A stretch of DNA of 64,000 nt from Phoronis australis. Taxonomy: Eukaryota; Phoronida; Phoronidae. This document shows, one piece after another, positions 36,161 to 48,279 of the stretch. The stretch is from positions 20,839 through 84,838 of the forward strand of contig NMRA01000908.1 of the NCBI GenBank assembly GCA_002633005.1. The letters run 5' to 3'. Made by a program: the position numbers and the translations under genes. The notes under the pieces are model-generated. The model made no database searches and was not told the origin of the DNA. It saw only the letters and a program-made list of their open reading frames with translations. The number at the start of each line of letters is the position of its first letter. Position 1 is the stretch's first letter.

Positions 36161-37356
36161 TTAGTTTGTATTAATCTGAAAATGACTGGAGTCGGCGACC
36201 CATTTCACATTGACAGTAGTGACGTGAGTAACGGAGACATTGTTCATATAGCCGTGCTGACGAGGAATTTTTTCACGGACAGTCAATGGGTGGGTATACT
36301 TTGTGTGTTTGAGTCCGAGTATAATGAGGCAGAGTATACACAGGCACAACTGTCCCACGTGCCCCAGTGTCCCGCAATACACTCCCAGTGAGCACCCAAA
36401 ATGCTTACATCTCGCAGTGTGACTCCGTTGCCACACACCTGGCACTTTCGAAATAGCTCCAATACTTTAGACAAGTCCACAATAAACTTATCAAAGTTTG
36501 GCTCACCGATCTGTTCGTTTGACGCCGAACTGTCCTCTACACTGGGTGTCAAACTGGGGCTGTATTCACTCCCACAACTCAAAATCGCTGCAGGGTTGCT
36601 CACAGGCTCTGTGTTAGAAACAACAGCACAGGGCGAATCACTGCTAGGTCCCAGAATTGCACGCTCTGTACCTTCGGAGGCAAGGGTGACCGGAGATGAG
36701 GTGCCTCCAATCACTGTTGTGGCCATAGATCGCGAGGCTTCTCGCTTCAAAAGACCCAAGATTCCATACGTTTGTCAGGAAGGATCGTATCTAAGTATTG
36801 AGATGCTGTCTGGATTTTATTTCTGCCTTATATGCTCCAAAATTACGGAAGCTTTTTAACGTGACTCGTCAATTGTTTCGATCCAGTGCCCGACTCCAGC
36901 GTCACTACCCTCAATCTATTTACATTTCACTTTCTACTATTGGGCATTGACATACATGTATATGTGGATAGCATGCATTGCCGATTTTGTAAGAGAATAA
37001 AGTGATGATAATAATCTTGCTCATTCATTATCTCAGACACGACCAGTGTGCACTTGACAACCCCGTTCTCAGCAACGATACAACACAATACACTGTTTTT
37101 GTCCATCAGTGCATTTACACGTTGGAAAAAAAATTATCAAATCACAACGGTACCTCGATTCTTCAATATGGACTGAGCAAAGTGTGGCCACTGAAAACAT
37201 CGATTGCTCCACAGTGTACTGCCATACCTGTGTCCGACGCACGAACCTGTGCCATTTCTGGGCGAGCTTAGGGTTATTATGAGACACCAAAAATGGAATA
37301 TTGCGATTACTGCATACTTTGCGCACGCACTTTGCTATAATACTCGTCTCAGGCAA
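36161..37356 (-). pseudogene. THAP-domain, transposase-like gene remnant
   Basis: On the minus strand 37356-37090 codes a THAP-like zinc module: CVRKVC, then KWHRFV with the expected Trp, then LCSVH. The spacing is C-x4-C, 43 residues, C-x2-H, as in THAP domains. Downstream, 36760-36283 reads LGLLKREASRSM, a low-complexity linker, then a second Cys/His cluster FRKCQVCG...CIAGHWGTW like the zinc-ribbon part of THAP-linked transposon proteins. A possible donor (GAG/GTACCG near 37160) may mean an intron between them, but a stop just before LGLLKR and loss of the frame after the ribbon favour a decayed copy. No catalytic domain is found. Confidence 0.5.
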
Positions 37357-38589
37357 TATTCATCTCTTTTCGAGACCACTCCACCTCATGGGTGGACTTT
37401 CACTGATGACGTCACACGAAGTTTTTAAATTACATTTTTGTGTTTATTTCTTGATTACAAGTATAGAAAGTGAAACAATACATAAAATACCATACCAAAA
37501 TTGTTGGTAAACGAATTCAAGCATTTTGACCATGGCGTGAAGGGTTTAAACTGTTTAGTTGCTGGCTTGACTTTAACTCAGTCACGTAAGAGTTTTGTCT
37601 GAGAATGTTCTAAGATGGTGTCAAGTCACTGTATTGTTAATGAGAACCCGTCACTGTTACCTTGTCGCCATGGTTTTTAAAAATTATGCATCGGTGAGTT
37701 ATTGGGTTTGAAAGTGAAAAATGGCGGTCTACTTAGGAATAAATGATGTCATATAGTTGATGGAAATCAACCTGAAATTAACGTTGGTCATTTCCGTCAG
37801 TTCTGTTGTGTGCAAAAGTCAAGTAGGTGCTTTGGCGATTTTCTCTGTTATTTGTTATTTGCAAGTATGATAATTACCCGCAGCAGCCGAGTGTCTGTCA
37901 CAATTAGCGTGATGAGCAGCCTTAAAGAGATCAAGAGAACTGCTTCAGAGGTGTGAAGGTGGCCAGGAAATTAAGTCGGCCGGTTCCCGCGCATCAGCTA
38001 TCTGAAATTTTGTGGTGTGGGGGAGGTTAATATGATCCAGATTTTCCTGAATTTCACCAACCCATATCAAAATGCAACGAAGCATCAATTTCTCAAAATT
38101 GGTAGGACTCAAATGATACGCGACTTTCAACATGCATAAAAGTTCAATAATTCCTATAATGAATAAGAAATGTTTTGCCTAATGTCGTAGGCGAATAAAC
38201 ATTTAAATCATGAAGCAATGAACCTTTGATGAGTTGAGACATCTCATACAAGGCATCCCATTGCAAAACTAATCATATTTCAAGTTTTCCTTTTAAATAT
38301 ATTTTTCAATAAAGAATTATTCAACGATCTCAGAAGGCATGACCACAATGCATGACCGACGACATTCAATGAAAAGCATAAGAGTAGAGTTTTCCAACCG
38401 GGAGCTTGAGACATCCAAAAATTCAAGTGTGTTAACAACGTAAATTCTGGAGTTTCCAGAGTTAGCCTGTAACGAATTTAGAGTTAAAACTAAACATTTT
38501 AAAATCCCAGAAATCATTATTTACACGTACGACGGTCAGTACTTTGCGAACCTTGAAATCCGAATCTCACGGTGTGTTCGGCGCAATTT
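37357..38589. other. Spacer, nothing recognised
   Basis: No supported feature. Minus-strand frames at 37945 and 38317 are short and unconserved. Confidence 0.4.
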
Positions 38590-38740
38590 CCTATGACGAT
38601 AATATCGATGATTGTGCTATAATGACACAACTGGGAATAATGTCTTTTTGTGCATGATTAAAATTGTGGTACTTTGCATGAAAAGTCATAATTTACTTGA
38701 AAATATTGCCTTACTCGAGCGTAAATAGTTTGTCTTAATT
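38590..38740. other. Inner conserved patch of the inverted duplication (right copy)
   Basis: Inverse match of 23405-23580. It lies upstream of the putative promoter of gene 2, separated from it by about 1 kb of repeat-like DNA. Confidence 0.6.
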
Positions 38741-38848
38741 AAATCTTGATTTTTATCGGAATCCACTTGATCTAAGTTATGTTACAAGCTACGCAGCAGA
38801 CTAAAACAAATGGCGAATTTTAAAAATAGTTATAGGTTATACGTGCTT

Positions 38849-38963
38849 GTACCAGTGGTTATTAAATCGAGAGTTGTACCAGTGGTTATTATATCGAGAG
38901 TCGTGATATGCAAAGGTATTTGAACGAGGGCGAAGCCCAAGTTCAAATATTTTTGTATATCAC
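38849..38963. repeat. 27-bp tandem pair followed by a 23-base hairpin
   Basis: GTACCAGTGGTTATTA... is repeated at 38849-38875 and 38876-38902. It is followed by a hairpin, 38903-38925 with 38941-38963 (GTGATATGC.../...GTATATCAC), whose loop contains its own GGGC/GCCC pairing. Probably the end of a mobile element that extends to about 39780. Confidence 0.75.
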
Positions 38964-39784
38964 GCTCCACTGAGAATTCTTTAAAGACGCGGGTTTATAC
39001 AGATTGCTCCGCTTGTCTTGGTCAAATTCAATAAGAAGACGTCCTAGCGAAAAATAGAAAATACCATATGAAAGCCCGTTCCAAACTCTATCTAGATTAA
39101 TAGTTTCGCAACATTCCATATTTTTTTCGAAAAAATTGAACTTTTGTGTTTTTTTGAAATTCAAAGAGCAATAACTCGAAAACGGTAAGTCTGAGAAAAC
39201 CGTTATAGCAGAACTTTTGAAAGAACATACTTCAAGGAATCCACATGCAAAAATTCACGTCATTTGCTCTTCCCATTAAAAATGCGACACCAGAACGATT
39301 GAAAATGGGTGAAAATGATTTCCGTTTAAACAAAATTTTATAAAAGCCGATCAATATCAAGAAACACGTGACCAGTTTGAAAATGATTGGTTCGCCGATG
39401 AGCCCTCTACAGGAGAAAACGTTTTTGGCCAGATATCGAGGTGCGTATGCGCCACTTCAAATAGTCCCGCCATATTTGACCGGAAGTCAACGTTTTTCAA
39501 TACATTTGTAGCACACGTACTTTACAATAATCGTACCAGGTTTCAGCCCTGTAGCCTATGAGCATTTGACTCTGAAATCGGAAACAAAATGGCCGCCACG
39601 TCCGCCATTTTGTATCCGATCATGACCAAAAACAATAGGCTTACAAGACTTTCCGATCTACACGTTGTGTGCAAATTTCATGAGAATCGGACGTAAATTG
39701 CTAACCTGTAGAGTGCGAACAAAAAAAAAACTTGACGACAGAGCAACATAGTTGGCGAAATTTATTTCGCCAAATAATAAATAA
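38964..39784. other. Repeat-like DNA ending in a short perfect hairpin
   Basis: Non-coding. A perfect hairpin TTGGCGAAAT/ATTTCGCCAA sits at 39752-39773 after a run of ten A bases. Together with the 38903 hairpin it may mark an inserted element that separates the two inner conserved patches on this arm but not on the left arm. Confidence 0.45.
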
Positions 39785-40143
39785 ATCACGTCTCGAGTGC
39801 AAGACGTACACTTGGCCTGCGTTCTTTGCAATCAAGAAACTCGCAAAACAGAATGCAAACGCAACACTTACAGTGTTATAACAATCACAAGCGAACCTCG
39901 TGATCACACTAGCTTTACTCGTGGAATTCGTGCGTCAGCGGAACGCAGCCTTGTCTAGGGGAAGCTATCAAACGAATGAAACCTTGACCAATGAGGTAAC
40001 GAGTACGGTCGGTGTATTAATATGAAATTAGTGCGTGACGTAAAGGAAAATGTGATCCCATACATACACATGTTAATAAGTTCATTTGCCAGAATTTACT
40101 TTGCCTGTGTCATGCTACCTGGACGTGCAGAGTAAAGTAGCAG
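39785..40143 (+). promoter_or_regulatory. Putative promoter and 5'UTR exon of receptor gene 2
   Basis: Inverse match of 22727-23110. It shows CCAAT at 39988-39992 inside TTGACCAATGAGGTAAC, a TATA-like TATTAATATGAAA at 40014-40026, and a conserved exon-like block. That block ends AAAGTAGCAG at 40143 before donor GTGAGT. The expected partner acceptor is ATGATTTCCAG ending at 43281, giving a first intron of about 3.1 kb. No conserved open frame lies in the exon-like block (gene 2's copy has an early stop), so it would be untranslated. Confidence 0.5.
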
Positions 40144-41090
40144 GTGAGTTTTTCAAATTTATGGTGACGTACATATATATGCAAAACATCAAATAAGACC
40201 TTCTGTCGGTACATTTCGCTGTCAATGCAGCTTCTACGGTGTTTTCCCGTGCTTTTCGAATTGAATGATGCCCTGCTTTAATAATTTTTCTTCACACGAA
40301 TAATCATCAACGCCCCCCTCCCCCCCGGAGTATACACATATGGTTCCAAGTCCCCCTGCCTGTCTACAGAAGAGTACATTCGTATGGTGATTGTCAAGGA
40401 CAAATGTCATGCAAATTTTCCTCAGACGCTACATTGGATATTTCTGTCGCCATTACAAGCCTTTTGGACAAGCACGGAATGGATTGCCATTAGACACCAT
40501 AATAAATGTTCGGTAAATATAAGATAAAAATAGACAAACACGTGTTATATTTTAATGGACGTAGAAAAAATCATTTTAAATTCAGTTTTGAGAGCAAATG
40601 TTATGTTATGTTTTACTCAATTAATTTTTATTTCTCTTTTTCGGGCCCATAGAGGTGCTTCTCGGTACTCATGTTTTCTTCTCATCCACAGTTGCCGCGT
40701 TAATGATTCCCAGTCTCAATGTTCACAGGTAAGCTACTGTTGTTTTCTTACTTGATAAAATACCTTATTTGTATAATTTTTTGTATAATATGCAACCCTG
40801 ATCTTTATCGGCAAGATATTTTACGGAGGTATCACACATTTATATTGAAAATTGATTTCGTTATTTATTTCAGCATTTGTATTATACTAATGTTGTACAC
40901 ATCACCGAAATTCTTGTTTCATTTGTATATTTGTATTTAAATGTATACTCAAGTATAAGTACTAAGTTCCATATTTTGTGACACACACACACACACACAC
41001 ACACATATTTATATATGTGTGTGTGTGTGTATGTGTGTGTGTGTGTGCGTATGTGCGTGTGTGTGCGTGTGTGTGCGTGTGTGTGCGTGT

Positions 41091-41126
<36 letters not shown>

Positions 41127-42124
41127 TTATATTAATATTTATATATCTGTGTGTTTGTCTGGCTGTGTCTCTGTGTGTCTTTATAATATTTTTGCACCCA
41201 GACATAATGCTTTCTAGGGCTTTCTCGGCTTAACTCCAATTATTGTACATTATATTTCTGTAATAAACATTTAAAAAAATAAGTGCTCTCAATTGATTTG
41301 TAAATGTGTTAGCAGTTTAATTGGCGTCATTGTGAGTTTGATGGCACATTTCTGTTGACTTTAATTTTTAAATGTTTGCATCTGTATTAATCAGCAGGTG
41401 ACGTTCATACATTAAAATTTTGCATTAAATTTTATTGTGAGAAAGAACCTGCGTGATTCTCTGGTTTGATGCAACCTAAGAAATTACACTAATATTTGAA
41501 TTGTCACACCTTATGGAGATCTAATTTCCATTGTTTTAAACATGTTCTATAGCATTCCATTTTCCAAAATTAGCCAAATTTAAGGCAAAAGCGTGACAGA
41601 TGATTTTGTTCGAGTCACTTTCCTGCTGTCATCGGGTGACCGTCCTTTGCATAGAAGATAGCACCATTTTTAATTCACAAAAAACAGGGGCAGTTCATTC
41701 CATCACTGTAGCACGTAGACATGGCGACCCCTTATGAATAATAAAAAAGGGGAAGGCTATGCCGTCGGCGACCTCTCCTTTCTGAGAGTTATAACTTATA
41801 TAGCATGATATACCATTTTAAAAATTACGTAGAGGCAGCGAGAAGTGACCCCATTGTCCATTATTAGAGAGGGTTTCATATGGATAACCACATCACAGAA
41901 TAAAACGTATTTCTTATTTTAAAAATCTGAATCAATTTTCTCTGGAGAATATTGCCAACGAACTTCCGTAAGAGGCCTACCACACAATCGGTGGAGGAAT
42001 GTTAGCGCGTGACTTTCGTGAACAGAATTCGGCCAAACGCACCTTAGCTTACAGACCGTAATATTGATAAGATCTGCGAACCTTGCTGGTAAACGACACA
42101 ACAACTATTTAGCATTGAAGTATA
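40144..42124. other. Putative first intron of gene 2, proximal part
   Basis: Apart from the CA/TG microsatellite I see nothing supported. Frames through the microsatellite are artefacts of the repeat. Confidence 0.4.
40980..41124. repeat. (CA)n then (TG)n microsatellite, inverted
   Basis: A (CA) run of about 13 units is followed by TATTTATATATG and then a long interrupted (TG) run. The two halves are complementary and could fold as a cruciform or form Z-DNA. Confidence 0.95.
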
Positions 42125-43324
42125 TTGCCAGATTGGTTATTAGCATAAAAATCAGTTGGGAACGGCATTTAAACGAAAAACTCTTTGAAAATTAGTAGTA
42201 TTCTTTTAATGCAGATACCGGAAAGTATGTGACGACATGAATGCCCGTGTGATTAGTCTTAGGCAAGTGGCCTAGGGTGATTAATTCATTTTGGATTACT
42301 TATCATAATTGCAGAGAGAGTTTCAGATCTCGCTCTCATGAGAATCCGTCGTCGAGCCTGAACGTAACAAATTCCTCAGACTGTGTTGAAGTCACTGTGT
42401 ATTCAGCATTTTTAAAAACTGGGAGCCCTGAAACGAAAGCGTCCTACGCAAGGGATCCCAAAGAGAATATCCAGAATTGGTAGCTGACAAAAGTTCGTCA
42501 AAAATTTGCCTCCCTCACACATGCTCCGCGGTGTTTTTGTATACACTGCTCTCCTTGTCCTCGCCCCGCTACGTCGGTCGCTTCAAAGGATTTACCCTTA
42601 CGCCCACAAATTACTGAGGATGTACGTACTCTAGCTTGCTACGTCCCTGTAAAGTGGGAGGTGGAGGTTCGCAGCAGTGAGATAACCAGCGTAATTTGTT
42701 GTCATCTTGTCCGAATTTTACTGGGATTGAGGTTAGTTATGAAATACAGAAAAGCCAGTCTTCTGTATTTCACTGTTGAATAAAAGTCATTGCGCGGACG
42801 TAATAATATATGTTTGCAAGGTAAATAATGATATTGATTCTGCTTAGTTAAAAACAAAATCATATTTATTATCAGTAAGAGTGGTTTGTGTGATTATATA
42901 TATTTTCTAACGTTCCATCTGATTTTCTTCACTCGGGTAAGTGTGGTTTGTCAATAGTCACTGTGGCTTGATTTATAATTGTTTCCCTTCTCCTGTCTAG
43001 CTGCCATTATCATTGAAACTAAGCGAAGAAAGTCACTTCCGATGCTTTCTTCTTCGTGACAGATCGACCGACCCAGAAAGTGATTATTTTCTTTTGGGAT
43101 ATATTATGGGTTAGGCAGATGAACGGCTATCTAGGTACCCGAGCCGCACGCTCCAGATTTTGATTTTAGACTCGGAACCCATAGCTCGGTTTAAAGTCCG
43201 AGTTCGTGTTCAGAGGTTAACTCACTGGCCAATGAGCGGAAAGCTGACGCAGAAACTAAACTATATTATTATGATTTCCAGGTTAAGAACTAAAGCTTTG
43301 TCTAAGGTGTGCTTAAATATCACC
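42125..43324 (+). promoter_or_regulatory. Upstream region and 5'UTR of receptor gene 2 shared with gene 1
   Basis: Inverse match of 11394-12665. The acceptor ending at 43281 implies that 43282-43324 is 5'UTR joined from an upstream exon. The start codon has a good context (CACCATGG). Confidence 0.55.
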
Positions 43325-43379
43325 ATGGGATCTTTGGTGCTTTCGACAGTTGTGTTATTCAGCTCACTTCAAGTTCTTG
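43325..43379 (+). CDS. Receptor gene 2, exon 1 (start codon and signal peptide)
   Basis: Codes MGSLVLSTVVLFSSLQVL plus one base, then donor GTAAGC. It is a hydrophobic signal peptide matching gene 1 exon 1 at most positions. The ATG is preferred over the upstream methionine (at 43271) because it is the one shared by both genes, has the stronger context, and the upstream one lies within the acceptor signal. Phase 1 fits exon 2 and exon 3. Confidence 0.8.
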
Positions 43380-44807
43380 GTAAGCGTATATGTTAGAACA
43401 AACAGTACAGTAAAACGAAGTACGTAAAATGTCTTGTTAGTTTAAAATTTATCATCGAATCAACAGTAAAGTTCGCTGACTACCTTGCACGTCACGCGTG
43501 GACTCGGAAACGAATATCACATTTGTTATGACGCCTTCAAAGCAGTTAGAGCATTTGTGTTGAATACTATTTCACTCTAAATGTACACCCCAGCAGCCAA
43601 ACACATTGCGTCACTGGGGGGTACATTTGAATATCCGTGCTCCTCCTGTTTCGTGATATTCTTTGAACATTGAAGTCACTGTTCAGTCGCACGTTCAACT
43701 CTTTCACGTCGGTTGGAGAAGACTAATGCGCTTTACCCAGCAGATAACATGAGAGATGGTAGGTCGGGTAATCATTGGTGGCATACTTGATTTCTTCCCT
43801 ACCTAACCACTATGTGATTGAACCGCTTGTTCAGCGCAGAGAGTGTGACGTACATGTTGATAAAAGATGCTGGGTGGCGATGTTTTGGTGTTGCCTGGAT
43901 GTGTACTCACGCATTCAGTGTGTCACTTTTCCATGGTTTACTTTTGCGCATTTTCGAGACGGAAAAAGTGGGCAAACACACCCTTGACGTGTGCTCCTCT
44001 ATAAGGCTACAGAAATGTCACAGTTATAGAAATTAATCAAAGCCTTAGACATTTTGGTGTACGAGATAACTACTAATCGTTACAAGTCACACTTATGAAA
44101 ACCTGCGTCTCCTGAAGTGTATTTCGTTGTGCAAGCATCTAAATCAGGCTGTCATTAATTTCCATACTCGATTAATGACGTCATGTTTCGACTTTCACGG
44201 ATCACAAGATTTTTGTTACCCCACCGGACACAAATTCCATTTATCAAGGTTTTCGACTACGTATTCCCCACTCCGGACGCTCCAGTAACGGCGTTCAAGT
44301 TAGCGACCGGAAGGTTTTTTAGTTGGAGCAATTTCAATATTGAATCGATATGGCCATTACAAAATTACTTTGAACTTGAAGCCAATGTTTACGGTCATGG
44401 AGTACGCCAGTGTCACATTCTCACGCAGTCATTTCACAGGCCATGAAAAACTTGAACCCTACATGAATACGTACTTCACAGTGTAAGTTACTAGAAATCA
44501 CCAGCAATTTCCAGTTCGAATTGTCTATAATCACATGTTGTTGAATCGTCCAAATGCGTAAGAATTGAACAAGTGAGGTGTTACCTGACACATGATTGTC
44601 ATTTTCTACATAATATCTTTCAGATGTATAGCGAGAAGTTCCTAATAACGAAATTTATTCAAATGAACCCAATTCATTAAAGGGCCATCAACACAAGCTT
44701 TTACTTTCATTTTCGCCCAAAACGTTACTGTGTGTGTGTGGACTGAAGGTATACCGTGGGAAAAGGTCACGATTGATTACGAAAACTCATCATGCAAATA
44801 TTTTCAG
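43380..44807. other. Intron 1 of receptor gene 2 (start of segment A)
   Basis: 43664-45047 is segment A, nearly repeated at 48280-49662. The 44183-44446 open frame (87 codons) persists in the second copy (48811-49074), but its differences are mostly amino-acid-changing, it is missing from the left arm, and it has no recognised domain, so I do not call it a gene. Confidence 0.5.
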
Positions 44808-44894
44808 ATGCACAGTCATTTCCCGGACCAACATCAACATCCACTGCAGGCAGTCCCTCGACATGTAATAGCTCTAAAGAGCAGGCGTGTGAAG
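44808..44894 (+). CDS. Receptor gene 2, exon 2 (87-bp cassette, copy in segment A)
   Basis: Acceptor AATATTTTCAG, 87 bases, donor GTATGT. Phase 1 in and out, adding DAQSFPG, a Ser/Thr-rich run and CNSSKEQACE between signal peptide and SMB module. The spliced coding length of 43325-43379, this exon and 60868-63023 is 2298 bases, 765 codons plus stop. A second copy lies at 49429. Confidence 0.75.
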
Positions 44895-45048
44895 GTATGT
44901 AACTAAACCGTTTTCGAAAACGTCGGTGCTTTACCACCGTACATCTAGTACACATAAATGCTCTTAAAACATTTCGAGAAAATTTTGGGAAAATAACGGT
45001 CTATGTCTTATCACATACTATAGCAAAATCGATGATTCTACTCAAAGT

Positions 45049-48000
45049 TGTCACCAGGGACGATTAAAATATAAACGTCTCACGTCTTTTCTTAAGAAGC
45101 CTGGAATTGTTAATAACAAGTAGAAATTGTCGATTTTACAAGACGCAAGGGATTTTACTGAAAGCCATTGCTTTCTGAGCTATTTATTTTAAGAAATAAG
45201 CAAAAACCAAGTATTAGTTCAGATTCACAACAAAGGTTACACTCTGACGTTTTTCTGTCTGTAGCATTCGTACCAAAGTGGCCTCTATTTAAGCAGAAAA
45301 TTACATTTTAACTCACCGGGTACGTCACTGTAGTCTGCTATTTTTAGTGCAAGGTCTCGTTCTCGATCGCCTTCCGGGCTTTTTCGATCGCGGGTTGGCC
45401 GGGGTGAAGAACAAAAAGGTTCAAACGTGTACACCATGCATGTCACATGGGCGGCGCACCATAGGCGTGGTTACCAGTAAAGTTAATCTAGCTCAATTTT
45501 TGAGTATCATTCTCTTGGCTCCCATGACCACACCCAACAAAGTGAACCTGCCAGACGGCCATTTCCAAGCACTAGGATACCCACAGAGCACTGTGGCACC
45601 AAAGAAAATTGGTTACCTTTTCATGTCCAAAAAGCTCTGGGATCCTGGTCTATATTCAGTTGCGGCGACTGGTGTGACATTTGGTTTTACTTCCGACAAG
45701 TACGTCGTCCCTTCGCCATGTTTGTTGTGTAGTCAGCTGCACAAAATGTTGAATAGCCGACGAAAAGCCAATAGTAGCCAATTTGCCTCAATTTGGATAA
45801 GCGATTTTGCGCTTCTGAGCATCTACGTTAAAGTTTTAGCGCTCTTGAAACGTTTCACACATGTTAAATGAAACTAACATCAATGGATCCAGAAACAGCC
45901 AGTACCTGAATTCTAACAGTCTGCTCTATGGGACGTACTATAGTTTCAACAAAAGGACGTGAAGGTTTTTATATAAATAATGTTATGTTGAGACGTATAT
46001 GTTTTTTATTTTGCCTTAAGTACTAATTTGTGAAGTGTTACGCTTCTTCATAAAAATCTACATTAAATGCAACAATATCACTTTAAACTCTTCATTCGGT
46101 CGCGCATTACAGGATGTCGAAAAATTCCTCGCCTTGTATCTTGGCAGGTCATCGAAGCCGGCCTCAAATTAGCCCCGGGGTTAAACTTCTATGCAAAATT
46201 AATGCCAGTGTAGCACGAGGGAGATTCCACTGGGCTTCTGGTGCTACCTGCATGTATCTTTTTACCTCGTTTCAATATTTGGATGCTCCATTCATACGTA
46301 TGCAGTCCGGACAAATAATCTAATTTCCAACAAGTTGACCCTGCGGTGTGATTTTTTTTTCTTTTGAAAACGAATTATGTTGTGGGAAGAACAAAATCAA
46401 GAAGAGGATTTTTTATACTTGAAGACGAAGTCATCAACCGTCTCGAAGTTCCCCCAGTTTTCATCTTTGGAACACGATGGCTTGTATGGTCCTGCAATGT
46501 ACCGTTTCTAATGTTTTGATGACGTAGAGTCAATTTCTAATGTTAATTTTTAAAGCATGCACGGTCAGATTCAATATCAAGTGGGAGTTAAACAGCACTA
46601 AGAAAAATCCATTTCCTTTATAGGACCAGATGTTAATGAGCATCTTATTTCTGTTGTGATCACGTGAGTGGTCGCTAAATATGGGAGTAAGATATACTCC
46701 CAAATTATCGATAATTAAAGTCAATCATTTTGTCTTTGTAAGTAGGAGTATGTTTATACGAGTAGTCCGTACAGGTTTCATACATGTAGATTATGTGTCT
46801 GAAGTTAGCAAATGCTACATGTATGCTAAAGAACACAAGGTTCTGTTGAATTACTTGATAATTGCAATTTATTTAGTGCACCCCGTTCTCACAAAACTCA
46901 CAAATTAATCCCATTATTAAACGTAGCGCATTAAAATTGAACCAAGTACGTAATTAGCTATGCATTCATGTTTTGTTGTGCTGATGCGATATTAAAATTA
47001 ACCTCATTTTATATTCAAATTCATTTGTCGATGAACGAGCTAATTCCCAAAAACAGTATGAGTCCATCAAATAAATGAAACGGTCGCTGTCAAAGTTTCT
47101 AATATTTTGTTAAATGCCAATTTCCTCAGACCTTCATACACTGGATACTCCATTAAAACGCACCTTCCATCCATAATAGGGCCAGTATATTCAAAGAACA
47201 AATACTTTTCTTTAGTAATGCCTCAGTGTTTGCCAGCTTCGATTTTCATTTGATTCTTTGAACACCTAAGGGTGCAAGATCTGAAATGAAACACTTCCAG
47301 CTAGAAACTGACATATTCTTAAAGAACGAGTCACTCTTCGTTGGTGTGCTTATAAAACCCTGAAAACGCATGAGTAAAGAATTTTGGCAATTCATAATCT
47401 CCCATTTTCAGCGTTTTAAGGAAATATCACAAAGTATGTAGTGAAGAAAATGAAAAGCAAACGAGAAGAAGAGCAATATACCTGAAAGGTGTTAGGAAGT
47501 TTTGACCTTTGGTCTCTAGGATCAACTTGAGTTTGACCCCTCGTATATAAAATAAGGTCAAAAATGGACTCTGTTACACAGAAAATGGTATAAACGGTGG
47601 ATCGGATGACTGTAAATAATTAAGTTGAAATTCAAAACGGCGGCAGTTCATTCGTTTGAAAGCACTTTCCACTGTTAACCCCTCCCATTGTTTGATTAGT
47701 GTAAGTCACTAATTTATTTTAGTTTTTTGACACCGAAATCCTCACGCTTTATCAGCTTCGTAAGGGGATAAACTTCTTCGCTGTGGGGAGATGTACAGAA
47801 CATGATGTCTTTGTTCATTCAGTAATATTTCAAAAGATTTGCCTTTTTCGTAAGAAATTAGTACATTCTGCCGCACAACAATGGAAATTTGGCTGGATTA
47901 TAATAGCAGGAAAGGTGTTAAAACGCTGTTCATACCAGTAGATTGAAACCTCCCGCCCGCATTGCTATTTGTAGGTGGTGCTGAACGCCCGTCGTCCAAA

Positions 48001-48276
48001 ATCCTGATCGCCATCTGGCGGTTTAGTAAATTTCAATATGGTGCGGCTATTTCAAAAGTGAGCTATTGAAAAAATTACCAAGGCGAACTAATTACAACCA
48101 AGCTAAGGTTGTTGCCATTATGCTTGACATATTTCATCAAACCAGTCTTTTACACGGGGTTCTAAACAATCGCCGGGATCCAAATAATCGCAAAACGGAA
48201 ACAAATCACTGGTGCTCTGGTGGTTCATAACGCCTCCTAATGAATACTGGGGGATATCACACATTCAAACGGGCAA
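45049..48276. repeat. Segment B, copy 1
   Basis: About 3.2 kb repeated at 56837-60768 with small indels. The second copy has an extra 48 bp near 57727 and an extra 710 bp at 59177-59887. It ends exactly at the single n (48277), 98 bp short of where exon 3 would follow by comparison with copy 2. Near 45355-45660 it holds a piece of the repeat family also found at 49667-50760. The 174-aa frame at 45347-45871 lies over that repeat and is split by stops in copy 2, so it is not a gene. Confidence 0.9.
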
Positions 48277-48277
48277 N
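48277..48277. other. Assembly join (single n)
   Basis: Isolated undetermined base between the end of segment B copy 1 and the start of segment A copy 2. The intron order A-B-n-A'-X-B' makes this a likely place where two allelic contigs were placed in tandem. Confidence 0.8.
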
Positions 48278-48279
48278 TG

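Noticed and set aside
40882-41233. Cys-Val and Thr-His repeat proteins
   Set aside because: Translations of the CA/TG microsatellite.
44183-44446. 87-aa frame conserved at 48811-49074
   Set aside because: The copies are near-identical DNA overall, the changes are mostly non-synonymous, and it is absent from the left arm.
45347-45871. 174-aa open frame in segment B
   Set aside because: It covers a dispersed repeat, and the matching frame in B' is broken by stops. No domain or coding constraint.
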